NCBI GenBank assembly: GCA_036824045.1
Contig: DAITAZ010000035.1
Location: 1 to 40,156, forward strand
Reading direction: 5' to 3'
From: DAITAZ01 sp036824045
GTDB lineage: Bacteria > Pseudomonadota > Gammaproteobacteria > Burkholderiales > Rhodocyclaceae
Length of the DNA: 40,156 nt
Position 1 is the first letter of the stretch; every line of letters begins with the position of its first letter. Under the pieces are notes generated by a model. The model saw nothing but the letters and a program-made list of their open reading frames with translations. It had not been told where the DNA came from and did no database searches. Below, piece after piece: positions 8,702 to 16,882 of the stretch. A program made the translations under genes and the position numbers.

Positions 8702-8881
8702 TCAACCGGACTCAGCTTCGGTCAACGGCCTCGCCTCCTCCTCCAGCATGACCGGGATACCATCTTCAATGCGGTACGCGAGTCGGCATGCGCGACAAAT
8801 CAGCTCACCCTCGCTGCGACGGAATTCAAGATTGCCCTTGCACACAGGGCAGACCAGGATGTCAAGCAGTCGCGGATCCAT
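8702..8881 (-). CDS. Trm112-family small zinc-ribbon protein (YcaR-like)
   Basis: A 59-aa protein that begins MDPRLLDILVCPVCKGNLEF. It has two CxxC pairs, Cys11/Cys14 and Cys29/Cys32, spaced as in Trm112/YcaR zinc ribbons, followed by RIEDGIPVMLEEEAR, the conserved family tail. Its start overlaps the 3' end of lpxK by 20 bp, so it is translationally tied to lpxK. In many proteobacteria this gene sits between lpxK and kdsB; here kdsB is absent and adk follows after 152 bp with no coding sequence I can see. In other organisms Trm112 proteins activate methyltransferases, but the role of the bacterial short form is unsettled. Confidence 0.9.
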   Translation of the reverse strand: MDPRLLDILVCPVCKGNLEFRRSEGELICRACRLAYRIEDGIPVMLEEEARPLTEAESG

Positions 8882-9935
8882 TCAAGCTCTCCAGTACAAA
8901 CGCAGCCAGATCGGGCTCGATCCGGGCTTCCACGCGTAACACCCAGCACTCGCTTTGCGTTAGGCCCTCGCATTTTACCGCATCCTTTTCCGTCATCAGC
9001 AGGACGTCACCCGGCGGAACAGTCAGATTGTCCGGGGTGAACCGGTGATGATCCGGGAATGGGTGCCGTTCGAACACCAGCCCCATGCTTTCGAGCTGGG
9101 CAAAGAAGCGCTCCGGTCGCCCGATACCCGCGAGCGCATGCAAACGCCTGTCGGCAAACTGGCTGGCTCGAGCGAGCGCTCGTTCGTTCCCCAAGCGCCA
9201 AAACCGATCAGCCACGAGTTCCATGCGGAACGCCTTGCACCCCAAAGACTCGAGTTCCCCTGCCTCGGCAGGGTCACCGTGAACGATTACCGCTTGCGCC
9301 TTCTTGATCCTGCCCAGGGGCTCACGCATGGGGCCCGCGGGCAGGGGAAATCTATTCCCTAACCCGGCCGGGTCGAGCACCACCAATTCCATGTTCCGCG
9401 CCAACCGGTAATGCTGCAGTCCGTCATCCGAGATCAACACTCGGCATTCCGGATTGGCTGCCAGCAATGCCTGAGCCACCGCGGGCCTGTCCGGCCCCAC
9501 CCAGACGGGACAATCGCAGCGCCTGGCAAGCAGTAGCGGCTCATCGCCAACTACCTGAGGATCATCGTCCGGCCTGACTGATCGGGGGGCACTTACAGTT
9601 CCACCATACCCCCTGCTGATGACGCCGGGCCGCCATCCCGCACGATTCAAGGCCTGGACCAAAGCCAGGACTACGGGTGTCTTGCCACTCCCGCCAACGG
9701 TGACATTTCCAACGACAATGACCGGTACGGAAACACGCTGCGACCGCAGCCACCCCTTGGCGAACATCCACCGCCGAGCCCCCGCGAGGAGCGCGAACAG
9801 CCCTGCAAGTGGCAACAGAAGCCACGCGGTCAGACCATGCCTGCGCCAAAAGTTTGGGAACTGGGAAGCCAAGTGGACGACAGAGTTGGGAGTCGCAGGA
9901 TAGCGACCAAGCTTGAGAACCGGGCGCTCACGCAT
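8862..9935 (-). CDS. lpxK: tetraacyldisaccharide 4'-kinase LpxK
   Basis: LpxK phosphorylates the 4' position of the tetraacyl disaccharide 1-phosphate intermediate to form lipid IVA on the inner-membrane face. The 357-aa product has an N-terminal FWRRHGLTAWLLLPLAGL membrane anchor (about 29-50) and the P-loop VVGNVTVGGSGKTP (74-87). VISRGYGG, EPLLLARR and DDGLQHYRL are further conserved LpxK motifs. The ATG at 9935 has only a weak ribosome-binding site and gives about 28 residues before the conserved FWRR. I see no better downstream start, so the exact N terminus is uncertain. It follows exbD by 23 bp and overlaps the Trm112-like gene, forming one operon. Confidence 0.95.
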   Translation of the reverse strand: MRERPVLKLGRYPATPNSVVHLASQFPNFWRRHGLTAWLLLPLAGLFALLAGARRWMFAKGWLRSQRVSVPVIVVGNVTVGGSGKTPVVLALVQALNRAGWRPGVISRGYGGTVSAPRSVRPDDDPQVVGDEPLLLARRCDCPVWVGPDRPAVAQALLAANPECRVLISDDGLQHYRLARNMELVVLDPAGLGNRFPLPAGPMREPLGRIKKAQAVIVHGDPAEAGELESLGCKAFRMELVADRFWRLGNERALARASQFADRRLHALAGIGRPERFFAQLESMGLVFERHPFPDHHRFTPDNLTVPPGDVLLMTEKDAVKCEGLTQSECWVLRVEARIEPDLAAFVLESLNGSATA

Positions 9936-9958
9936 GCGCCCGGTGGATCATCGCCGAC

Positions 9959-10381
9959 CTACTTGGGCGCCGGGCTCTGCGTGGCAAAGGAAATGTGAGC
10001 AAGACCGGCCTGCTGCGCCGCCTGCATCACGTCGATCACGCTCTGGTGGGCGGCCTTGGCGTCGGCGTTGATCACCACAATCGGCTCCTTCATGCTGGCA
10101 GCCGCCTGACGCAAGGCCAACGACACGCTCGTGACATCACGCCCGCCCACTGGCGCACGGTTGACCATGATGTCGCCCCCGGCACTGACCACCACCGCAA
10201 CCTCATTGGGCTGATCCTGCTTGGCTGAGGAATCAGCAGTTGGCAGGTTGATCTCCATCCCTGAAAACCGGGAGTAGGTGGTCGTCAACATCAGAAAGAT
10301 GATGATCACGAGGAGCACGTCAATCATCGGGATCAGGTTGATCTCGGGTTCCTCGTGCGGGCGGCCGCGGCGAAAGTTCAT
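9959..10381 (-). CDS. exbD: ExbD/TolR family biopolymer transport protein
   Basis: A 140-aa single-pass inner-membrane protein, the partner of the ExbB-like channel upstream. It has a short cytoplasmic N terminus, then INLIPMIDVLLVIIIFLML with the proton-carrying Asp21 in the membrane segment (equivalent to Asp25 of ExbD), then a periplasmic domain of about 95 residues. The longer open frame to 10468 overlaps exbB. The ATG at 10381 follows GAGGGAG and gives the normal family length. No tonB is adjacent. In betaproteobacteria this exbBD-lpxK arrangement is common, and the pair may energise an envelope process rather than iron uptake (inference). Confidence 0.93.
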   Translation of the reverse strand: MNFRRGRPHEEPEINLIPMIDVLLVIIIFLMLTTTYSRFSGMEINLPTADSSAKQDQPNEVAVVVSAGGDIMVNRAPVGGRDVTSVSLALRQAAASMKEPIVVINADAKAAHQSVIDVMQAAQQAGLAHISFATQSPAPK

Positions 10382-10391
10382 GCGCGCTCCC

Positions 10392-11000
10392 TCAGCCCTT
10401 GCGGTCGCCGTGTACGGTTTCCACCAACCGGACCGCCTGCTGCTCCATGTCCACCACGAAGCTATCAACCAGCGCGCGGAAATGGCGATAGAAAATCATG
10501 CTCGGGATAGCGATGATCAGACCAAATCCAGTGTTGTACAACGCCACCGAAATGCCGTGCGCCAATTGTTGCGGACTCCCCCCTGCGGGGCTTTGGGAAC
10601 CGAAGATTTCGATCATCCCCACCACAGTACCGAACAACCCCATTAGCGGGCTGATGGAGGCAATGGTTCCGAGGGTGGTCAAGAAACGCTCCAGGTCGTG
10701 GGTAACCGCACGCCCCGCCTCCTCGATGGACTCCTTCATCACCTCCCGGGAAGCCCGGACATTCCGCAGCCCAGCAGCCAGCACCCGTCCCAGGGGAGAA
10801 TGCGCATTGAGCCGCTGCACCACTTCGTCGGAGGCTCCACTACGGCGGTAGTCCGCAATCACGCTGTCCAGCAGGCCAGCCGGAACGACCCGGCCCCGGC
10901 GCAGGCTCATAAACCGCTCAATGATCAGCGCTACCGCAACGACCGAAGCCAACAACAATGGCCAGATTGGCCAACCGGCAGCCTGTATGATTGCAAACAC
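10392..11000 (-). CDS. exbB: MotA/TolQ/ExbB family proton channel protein
   Basis: A 202-aa inner-membrane protein with three hydrophobic segments: about 8-27, and two in the second half around ISPLMGLFGTVVGMIEIF and GFGLIIAIPSMIFY. These are the conserved ExbB/TolQ pore helices. Together with ExbD it forms a proton-driven motor. The start codon is GTG at 11000, supported by AGGAG 8 nt upstream. It is the first gene of exbB-exbD-lpxK-Trm112(-adk), and the 345-bp region upstream is shared with the divergent xseA. Confidence 0.93.
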   Translation of the reverse strand: MFAIIQAAGWPIWPLLLASVVAVALIIERFMSLRRGRVVPAGLLDSVIADYRRSGASDEVVQRLNAHSPLGRVLAAGLRNVRASREVMKESIEEAGRAVTHDLERFLTTLGTIASISPLMGLFGTVVGMIEIFGSQSPAGGSPQQLAHGISVALYNTGFGLIIAIPSMIFYRHFRALVDSFVVDMEQQAVRLVETVHGDRKG

Positions 11001-11103
11001 TTAAGCGCTCCTATCCCAAGCAGAACAATCGGCGAACTTTAGCCTTTGTGGGGGTGTTCGGCAAGCCACGGATTGGCCAGAAAAAACCGCTCTTTTTCTG
11101 CAA

Positions 11104-11138
11104 TTCTCCACAAACTCTGTGGATAACTGTGTGGATTA
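11104..11138. promoter_or_regulatory. cluster of three DnaA-box-like 9-mers
   Basis: TTCTCCACA at 11104-11112 (8/9 to TTATCCACA), TGTGGATAA at 11118-11126 (a perfect box on the minus strand) and TGTGGATTA at 11130-11138 (8/9, minus strand) lie within 35 bp. An AT-rich stretch follows (57 A/T of 90 bases at 11161-11250). The site sits between the divergent exbB and xseA genes. It could regulate one of them, titrate DnaA or be part of an origin. None of these is proven, and dnaA is not in the window. Confidence 0.5.
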
Positions 11139-11345
11139 CCCGTGGAGCCAGAATCTAACTGAGCCCGCTATAAGGTTTTTTCTTACTCCGATCAAAAAAG
11201 CATCAATTCTTGAACACTGTTATTTTTCAACAAGTTACGCAAAACACTCGCTTGTGTTCGTTTCCAGCCTTCGATCCTTGCGGGAAAGCAGGTGCTATGT
11301 GGATTTCACCCGAAGCGCCCGCTGTCAATTCAGAATTCGTCCTAC

Positions 11346-12695
11346 ATGCGTCAGACAAACTCCTACGCCATGACTGGTGAAACAGCCATCTCCGTCGGCG
11401 AACTCAATCGGGCCGTGCGCGACACGCTTGAAGGCAGTTTCCCGTTGCTTTGGGTAAGTGGCGAAATCTCGAATTTCACTCGAGCCGCTTCCGGCCACCT
11501 TTACTTCACGCTGAAGGATGAGCAGGCACAAGTGCGCTGCGCGATGTTTCGCAACCGGGCAGCACTGTTGCCTTGGCAGTTGGCATCTGGACAGAGGATC
11601 GAGGCACGCGCGCTGGTCACGCTGTATGAGGCAAGGGGAGACTACCAACTCACCGTCGAGACGGTACGCCGGGCCGGCGTGGGATCACTGCACGAAGCCT
11701 TTGTGCGCCTGAAAGACAAACTCCTGGCGGAGGGATTGTTTGATCCCGAACGCAAACGCGCGCTCCCTCATTACCCGCGACGGATTGGTATCGTGACTTC
11801 GCCCCAGGCTGCCGCACTGAGCGACATCGTGACCGCCTTTAAGCGGCGTGCCCCCCACATCCACCTGACCTTATTTCCTTCTCAGGTGCAAGGGGACGCG
11901 GCACCCGCCCAGTTGTGCCAGGCTCTGGAAGACGCAATTCAATCAGGTGACCAGGACTTGATCATTCTCGCCCGGGGGGGAGGAAGCCTGGAAGACCTTT
12001 GGGCTTTCAACGACGAGACCCTCGCCCGAGCGGTCGCGGCCTGCCCCGTGCCGATAATCAGCGGAGTCGGCCATGAGACGGACTTCACGATCACTGACCT
12101 CGCCGCCGACCTGCGAGCGGCAACGCCAACCGCTGCGGCAGAGCTGGCGAGCGCAGCTTGGGTTGAGGCGGGTCAAACCCTAACCCTGCTCCAGGCCAAA
12201 CTGGAACGAGCCATGTCACGCCTGCTTGAGCGCAGGGGACAGAAGCTCGATCAACTTGCCCGGGGACTGATTTCGCCAGCGGCGCGGCTGACCGCCCTGC
12301 GCAAACAATTGACCTACGCAACGGCTCGCCTGTCGAGTGCAACCGAGCACCGAGTGATCCGGGAACAAACCCGACTTGGAGGCCTGAGTTGGCGCCTCAG
12401 TGCGGCGAAGCCGAACGCAGCAAACCACAGGCGGCATGTGGACGCCTTGGCTTCACGCTTGGACCATGCCTTGGCTACTCAACTGGGGACTCGACGCGCC
12501 ACTCTGGAACAACTGCAAACAGCGCTGCACTCGCTCAACCCGGAAGACGTTCTGCGCCGGGGCTACGCCATCGTGCGAGACGAAGGCAACCGCATCGTCA
12601 CTGGACCAGGACAGCTTCTCCCCCACGCTCCGATCACCCTGCAGTTTGCGACGGGAGAAGTGCGCGCACGGGTGGAAGGACCACACTCAGGATAG
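11346..12695 (+). CDS. xseA: exodeoxyribonuclease VII large subunit
   Basis: XseA with XseB forms exonuclease VII, which degrades single-stranded DNA. The 449-aa product has an N-terminal OB-fold (ISVGELNRAVR, FPLLWVSGEISNFTRAASGHLYFTLKD). The nuclease domain carries RRIGIVTSPQAAA, LIILARGGGSLEDLWAFNDE and ISGVGHETDFTITDLAADLRAATPTAAAE. A charged helical region follows, and the C terminus carries the typical NPEDVLRRGYAIVRD. Two starts are possible, ATG at 11346 or ATG at 11370, and neither has a clear ribosome-binding site; I use the upstream one because of family length. xseB is not in the window. Confidence 0.94.
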   Translation: MRQTNSYAMTGETAISVGELNRAVRDTLEGSFPLLWVSGEISNFTRAASGHLYFTLKDEQAQVRCAMFRNRAALLPWQLASGQRIEARALVTLYEARGDYQLTVETVRRAGVGSLHEAFVRLKDKLLAEGLFDPERKRALPHYPRRIGIVTSPQAAALSDIVTAFKRRAPHIHLTLFPSQVQGDAAPAQLCQALEDAIQSGDQDLIILARGGGSLEDLWAFNDETLARAVAACPVPIISGVGHETDFTITDLAADLRAATPTAAAELASAAWVEAGQTLTLLQAKLERAMSRLLERRGQKLDQLARGLISPAARLTALRKQLTYATARLSSATEHRVIREQTRLGGLSWRLSAAKPNAANHRRHVDALASRLDHALATQLGTRRATLEQLQTALHSLNPEDVLRRGYAIVRDEGNRIVTGPGQLLPHAPITLQFATGEVRARVEGPHSG

Positions 12696-12814
12696 GTCAG
12701 CGTTCCAACCGTCATCGCCAACAGATTCCCACCCGGGATGTGCAGGAATTGCAGCGCAGCATGAGTACGAATAGTATTGACGGGCTAACCCCATCACCCA
12801 CAGGAGAACAAATC

Positions 12815-13396
12815 ATGGAATTCACGCTGCCTCCTCTTCCGTTTGCCAAAGACGCACTGGCGCCGCACATGTCAGCCGAGACCTTTGACTATCACTACGC
12901 CAAGCACCACCAGGCCTATGTGACCAACCTGAACAACCTGATCAAGGGCACCGAGTTTGCCGACCTGGACCTGGAAGCCATCGTCAAGAAGGCTTCTGGC
13001 GGCATCTACAACAACGCGGCCCAAGTCTGGAACCATACTTTCTTCTGGAATTGTCTAAAACCCAGCGGAGGTGGCGAACCCTCCGGCGCGCTGGCGGAGG
13101 CGATCAAAGCCAAGTGGGGCTCTTACGACGCTTTCAAGGCGGCGTTCCAGGCCAGCGCCGTGGGCAATTTCGGGTCCGGCTGGACCTGGCTGGTCAAGAA
13201 AGCTGACGGCACGGTGGACATCGTCAACATGGGCGCCGCCGGCACGCCACTCACCACCGGTGACAAGGCTCTACTGTGCGTTGACGTCTGGGAGCACGCT
13301 TACTACATCGACTATCGCAATCTGCGTCCCAAGTTCGTCGAAACCTTCCTGAACAGCTTGGTCAACTGGAGTTTCGCCGAAGCCAACTTCGCCTAA
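12815..13396 (+). CDS. sodB: superoxide dismutase, iron type
   Basis: Converts superoxide to hydrogen peroxide and oxygen in the cytoplasm. The 193-aa protein has the four metal ligands His27, His74, Asp157 and His161, the last two in the signature DVWEHAYY. Gln70 in NNAAQVWNHTF is the active-site Gln that iron enzymes carry in this position, and the corresponding Gln of manganese enzymes near residue 142 is replaced (GAAGTPLT). Both points favour Fe-SOD. The frame is open upstream to 12389 over xseA, but AGGAGA lies 8 nt before the ATG at 12815. It is followed by a strong hairpin. Confidence 0.97.
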   Translation: MEFTLPPLPFAKDALAPHMSAETFDYHYAKHHQAYVTNLNNLIKGTEFADLDLEAIVKKASGGIYNNAAQVWNHTFFWNCLKPSGGGEPSGALAEAIKAKWGSYDAFKAAFQASAVGNFGSGWTWLVKKADGTVDIVNMGAAGTPLTTGDKALLCVDVWEHAYYIDYRNLRPKFVETFLNSLVNWSFAEANFA

Positions 13397-13414
13397 GTCC
13401 AGTTCCGCCCGCTG

Positions 13415-13460
13415 CGCCCGCCAGCCGCACCCCGCCGGTGCGTGGCGGGCGTTGTCATTT
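13415..13460 (+). terminator. hairpin terminator after sodB
   Basis: A 9-bp stem (13415-13423 with 13443-13451) encloses a second 6-bp stem (CGCACC/GGTGCG) and is followed by TTGTCATTT. It begins 19 bp past the sodB stop. The T-tract is interrupted. It separates sodB from the secretion genes. Confidence 0.65.
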
Positions 13461-13598
13461 CTGACGCTTTGCTCCTGAGTTCCCTCGCACCTCACCGGGC
13501 AAAATTACACGGTCTTCCCCCTTCTTTCTTCAAGCTCGCATCAAGCTCGACCGTTACTGGCTAGACCGATAGTACGAAGGCGATTTGCGCCTCTGCCC

Positions 13599-15311
13599 AT
13601 GCGAGCACAATTGCGATCGTTCGCACTCCACGCCGGTTTCTTCAGCCTGGTCATCAATCTGCTGCTGCTGTTCCCCTCGCTCTACATGCTGCAGGTGTAC
13701 GACCGGGTGCTTGCCAGCCGTAGCCTGGAAACTCTGGTGATGCTCACCCTGGTCTCGGGGGGCGCGCTACTGCTCATGGCCTTTCTTGATCTCGTCCGCG
13801 CCCGCCTCATGCTGGGGGCGGCTGCAGTACTGGACGCCCGCCTCGGCCCGGTGCTGCTTGACGCCGTGGTACAGAGCGCAGACCAGCCCTCTTCCCAAGC
13901 CAACGGAGCCTATCTGAGAGATCTGGCCACCCTGCGTAGCTTCCTAACCGGTGGCACGGTACTCGCGCTCTTCGACGCCCCTTGGCTTTTGGTCTACTTG
14001 GGCGTGATCTTCCTCTTCCATCCTATCCTGGGCGCACTCGCGACGATTTCAGCCCTCCTCATGCTGGCGTTGGCCGTAGCCAACGAGCGCCTCACCCGCA
14101 GGCATCTGGATACCGCAACCCAGGAGGGCCACAACTCCGCCCGCTTCGTGGATGCAGTGGTGCGTAACGCGGAGGCGGTCAAAGGACTGGGCATGGTATC
14201 GGCCGTCGTCGGCCGCTGGTCCCTCCAGAACAGCCGTGCGCTCGAAGCGCAGATCGCAGCGGGCCGCGTAGGCAGCATCACGAGCAGCGGCACCAAGCTG
14301 GCCCGACAGATCATCCAGATGCTGCTGCTCGGATGCGGTGCATGGCTTGTCGTGCAGCAATACGCCACGCCCGGGGTTATGATCGCTGCAACGCTGATTC
14401 TGGGCCGGGCACTTGCACCAGTGGAACAAATCGTGGCCAGTTGGCGCCCACTGGTGGAAGCGCGGGATGCCTTGGGCCGTCTGGCTCCGGTGATTCATCA
14501 GCACACCTCCGCGCCCGCTCGCCTGAAACTGCCAGCCCCAGAAGGCCGTTTGCAAGTCGAAGAGCTCAGCCTCGCCATCCGGGCTGGTACTCGCCCGGTG
14601 CTGCGCGGGGTGAGCTTCCACGTGGAGCCAGGAGAATTGCTGGCCGTGGTTGGGCCCAGTGGCTCAGGCAAGTCCTGCCTTGCCCGCCTGCTGGTCGGGG
14701 TATGGCGCGCCGACGGCGGCAATGTACGCCTCGACAATGCCGACATTCACCAATGGCACCGGGACGACCTGGGCCGCTATGTGGGTTACCTCCCGCAGGA
14801 TGTGGAACTCTTCGCAGGTACCGTCGCGGAAAACATCGCCCGCTTGCAGCGACTCGAGGGTGCGAAGGTAGTGGAAGCTGCCCGCGCCGCCCATGCCCAC
14901 GAGATGATCCTGCGCCTGCCCGAGGGCTACAACACCCAGATCGGCGAAAGTGGTTCTTCGTTATCCGGGGGGCAACGCCAGCGGGTGGGCCTGGCCCGCG
15001 CCCTCTATGGCGAACGACGGCTCGTGGTGCTCGACGAACCGAATGCAAACCTGGACACCGCCGGCGAAGCCGCCCTCGCCGCAGCCTTACAGAAACTTCG
15101 GCAAGAAGGCGTGACCACGGTACTGATCACTCAGCGCCGCTCCGTCCTGCCCCTAGCCGACCGCATCCTCATGCTCAACGACGGTCAAGTGGCCTTTTTT
15201 GGCACCCCAGCCGGATTCGAACAATACATGACCCGACTGCGCGCCCGAATGGCCAGCCACCGTCCGGCTCATCCGCCCCGGCCCGTGGTCGAACAGGTAA
15301 AAACCGGATGA
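13599..15311 (+). CDS. type I secretion system permease/ATPase (PrtD-type ABC transporter)
   Basis: The inner-membrane ABC component of a type I exporter, which moves a protein with a C-terminal signal directly out of the cell. The 570-aa product has an N-terminal membrane domain (NLLLLFPSLYMLQVYDRVL and later hydrophobic segments to about residue 290). The nucleotide-binding domain has Walker A GPSGSGKS (352-359), signature LSGGQ (455-459) and Walker B LVVLDEP (475-481, Glu480). It lacks the N-terminal peptidase-like region of HlyB types, fitting PrtD/AprD. The ATG at 13599 has no obvious ribosome-binding site, and CTG at 13593 is an alternative. Its TGA overlaps the ATG of the next gene. 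No outer-membrane TolC partner or RTX substrate is nearby. Confidence 0.93.
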   Translation: MRAQLRSFALHAGFFSLVINLLLLFPSLYMLQVYDRVLASRSLETLVMLTLVSGGALLLMAFLDLVRARLMLGAAAVLDARLGPVLLDAVVQSADQPSSQANGAYLRDLATLRSFLTGGTVLALFDAPWLLVYLGVIFLFHPILGALATISALLMLALAVANERLTRRHLDTATQEGHNSARFVDAVVRNAEAVKGLGMVSAVVGRWSLQNSRALEAQIAAGRVGSITSSGTKLARQIIQMLLLGCGAWLVVQQYATPGVMIAATLILGRALAPVEQIVASWRPLVEARDALGRLAPVIHQHTSAPARLKLPAPEGRLQVEELSLAIRAGTRPVLRGVSFHVEPGELLAVVGPSGSGKSCLARLLVGVWRADGGNVRLDNADIHQWHRDDLGRYVGYLPQDVELFAGTVAENIARLQRLEGAKVVEAARAAHAHEMILRLPEGYNTQIGESGSSLSGGQRQRVGLARALYGERRLVVLDEPNANLDTAGEAALAAALQKLRQEGVTTVLITQRRSVLPLADRILMLNDGQVAFFGTPAGFEQYMTRLRARMASHRPAHPPRPVVEQVKTG

Positions 15312-16636
15312 ACCAATCGCCCCATCATCCCCCCGCGCTCACTCTTGACCCCCTCGCGGGTGCCCAGCACTTGGGCCGCACCGGCTTGGTGGCCATCGGT
15401 CTCGGGTTGGCCAGTTTTTCGGCTTGGGCCCTGTTTGCGCCTCTCGACGGGGCGGTTGTGGCGGAAGCGCAGGTTAAAGCGGACCTGAATCGTAGAACGG
15501 TGCAGCATCAGGAAGGCGGCATCATCAAACAGATTCTGGTGCGAGATGGCACCCTCGTTTCACCCGGGCAACCTCTGGTGGTTCTCGAAGATCTACGCAC
15601 CGAAGCAGGCCTGGATCAACTCCGTCTGCAGCTCGCCAGCGAGCAGGCAAAGGCCTGGCGCTTAGAGGCTGAGCGAGATCAAAAAGCCCGTCTCGAAGTC
15701 CTCCCCCTCGATCACTCGACCGGCGATGACCCACGCTTTGCCCAGATTCTCCAGCGCGAGGCCGCCCTCTTTCACACCCGCCGGCAAACCCTGAGCGCCC
15801 AGATCGATCTTGTCCGCCAGCAGATCGCCCAAGCCCAAGAAGAAGTCCGCGCCCTGGAGTTGCAAAAGTCCTCCGGCCATCAGGCCGCGGAGTTAATGGC
15901 AGACGAGCTGAAGGTCAATGAACGCCTCCTGGAAAAAGAGTTCGTCAACAAGACCCGCATCATCACGCTGCAGCGGCAGGTTTCCGACTACCGCATGAAA
16001 GCCGGCGAATCCGCCGCCGACCTGGCCCGGGCGCGGCAAAAAGTTTCGGACCTGCAATTGCGCCTGCTCAGCCTGAAAGGCGACTACGTGCAAGCTGCCA
16101 CCAGCGAACTCAAGGAAGTCGGCACCCGCATCTTCGACCTTCAGGAGCGACTGCGCCCCACCCTCGACGCAGCCCAACGCCAGACCCTCGTCGCCCCGGT
16201 AGCCGGCCGGGTGGTGGACCTGCGTATCAACACCCTGGGCGGCGTGCTCGGCCCCCGGGATCCTGTGCTGGACATCGTACCCACCGATGGCCCTCTGCTG
16301 ATCGAAGCCCGGGTGCGCGTGGACGCCGTCAACGAAGTGCGGCCCGGCAGCCCGGCTGACGTACGCCTCACGGCCTATCGTGCCGCCACCACCCCGCTGG
16401 TGAGTGGCCGCGTCAGCTACGTGTCACCGGACCGCATGGTAGACCGGGTGACCAACACCCCTTACTACGCCGTGCATGTGGAGGTTGAGCGATCTGCCCT
16501 GCAAGCCGCTGGCGGCCAGGAAATGCAGGCGGGCATGCCTGCGGAGGTGTTCATCCGTACGGGTGCCCGCACCGGCTTTGACTACCTGATGGACCCTTTA
16601 ATCGGGCGGTTGCGCCGGGCCATGCGGGAGAGCTGA
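15308..16636 (+). CDS. HlyD-family membrane fusion protein of type I secretion
   Basis: The periplasmic adaptor linking the ABC transporter to an outer-membrane channel. The 442-aa product has a short cytoplasmic N terminus, one membrane segment (about 24-46) and then a first lipoyl-like half (RRTVQHQEGGIIKQILVRDG, VSPGQPLVVLED). A long charged coiled-coil region follows (about 100-280), then a second lipoyl half (TLVAPVAGRVVDL) and a beta-barrel end with YAVHVEVE. This is the HlyD/PrtE architecture. The ATG overlaps the stop of the ABC gene (ATGA), so the two are translationally coupled. The frame remains open far upstream within the ABC gene, but that stretch is a shadow. Confidence 0.93.
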   Translation: MNQSPHHPPALTLDPLAGAQHLGRTGLVAIGLGLASFSAWALFAPLDGAVVAEAQVKADLNRRTVQHQEGGIIKQILVRDGTLVSPGQPLVVLEDLRTEAGLDQLRLQLASEQAKAWRLEAERDQKARLEVLPLDHSTGDDPRFAQILQREAALFHTRRQTLSAQIDLVRQQIAQAQEEVRALELQKSSGHQAAELMADELKVNERLLEKEFVNKTRIITLQRQVSDYRMKAGESAADLARARQKVSDLQLRLLSLKGDYVQAATSELKEVGTRIFDLQERLRPTLDAAQRQTLVAPVAGRVVDLRINTLGGVLGPRDPVLDIVPTDGPLLIEARVRVDAVNEVRPGSPADVRLTAYRAATTPLVSGRVSYVSPDRMVDRVTNTPYYAVHVEVERSALQAAGGQEMQAGMPAEVFIRTGARTGFDYLMDPLIGRLRRAMRES

Positions 16637-16761
16637 CACCGGCGCCCGATCCGTCGACACGGAGCATTCCTGCACCGCCCCCTGTCACCGGAGCGCGGCG
16701 AGGTCGGGCAGCAGCCTCAGGGCACGCAGGCTGAATCAGCAATTTACGCTCTGCCATATCG

Positions 16762-16798
16762 ATAGTTTTAGTCTATCAAAAAGATTTATACATTCAAT
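16762..16798 (+). promoter_or_regulatory. OxyR-like operator upstream of ahpC
   Basis: Four tetranucleotides stand in the OxyR spacing: ATAG (16762-16765), 7 nt, CTAT (16773-16776), 7 nt, ATTT (16784-16787), 7 nt, CAAT (16795-16798). The first half-site pair is perfect and the second is degenerate. A possible -10 (TTAAAG) lies at 16821-16826, so the operator ends just before the expected -35 region, where OxyR activates. The rest of 16637-16882 shows no gene and no clear terminator for the secretion genes. Confidence 0.6.
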
Positions 16799-16882
16799 TG
16801 GACGAGGCGTTAGCGGCGGCTTAAAGTCTTGCCTGTCGCAGGACTTATACCCACCCTAAACAGCTACTCAGGAGATAAAGCT

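Noticed and set aside
11001..11345. Full chromosomal origin
   Set aside because: DnaA-like boxes and an AT-rich stretch are present, but none of dnaA, dnaN, gyrB or rpmH is nearby and only three boxes are seen, so I report it only as a DnaA-box cluster.
12389..12814. Upstream extension of the sodB frame
   Set aside because: It overlaps xseA and its translation is unlike any SOD; a good ribosome-binding site precedes 12815.
14333..15307. Possible N-terminal extension of the HlyD gene
   Set aside because: It overlaps the ABC transporter in another frame, translates to Arg/Pro/Gly-rich sequence, and the ATGA overlap at 15308 gives a normal HlyD length.
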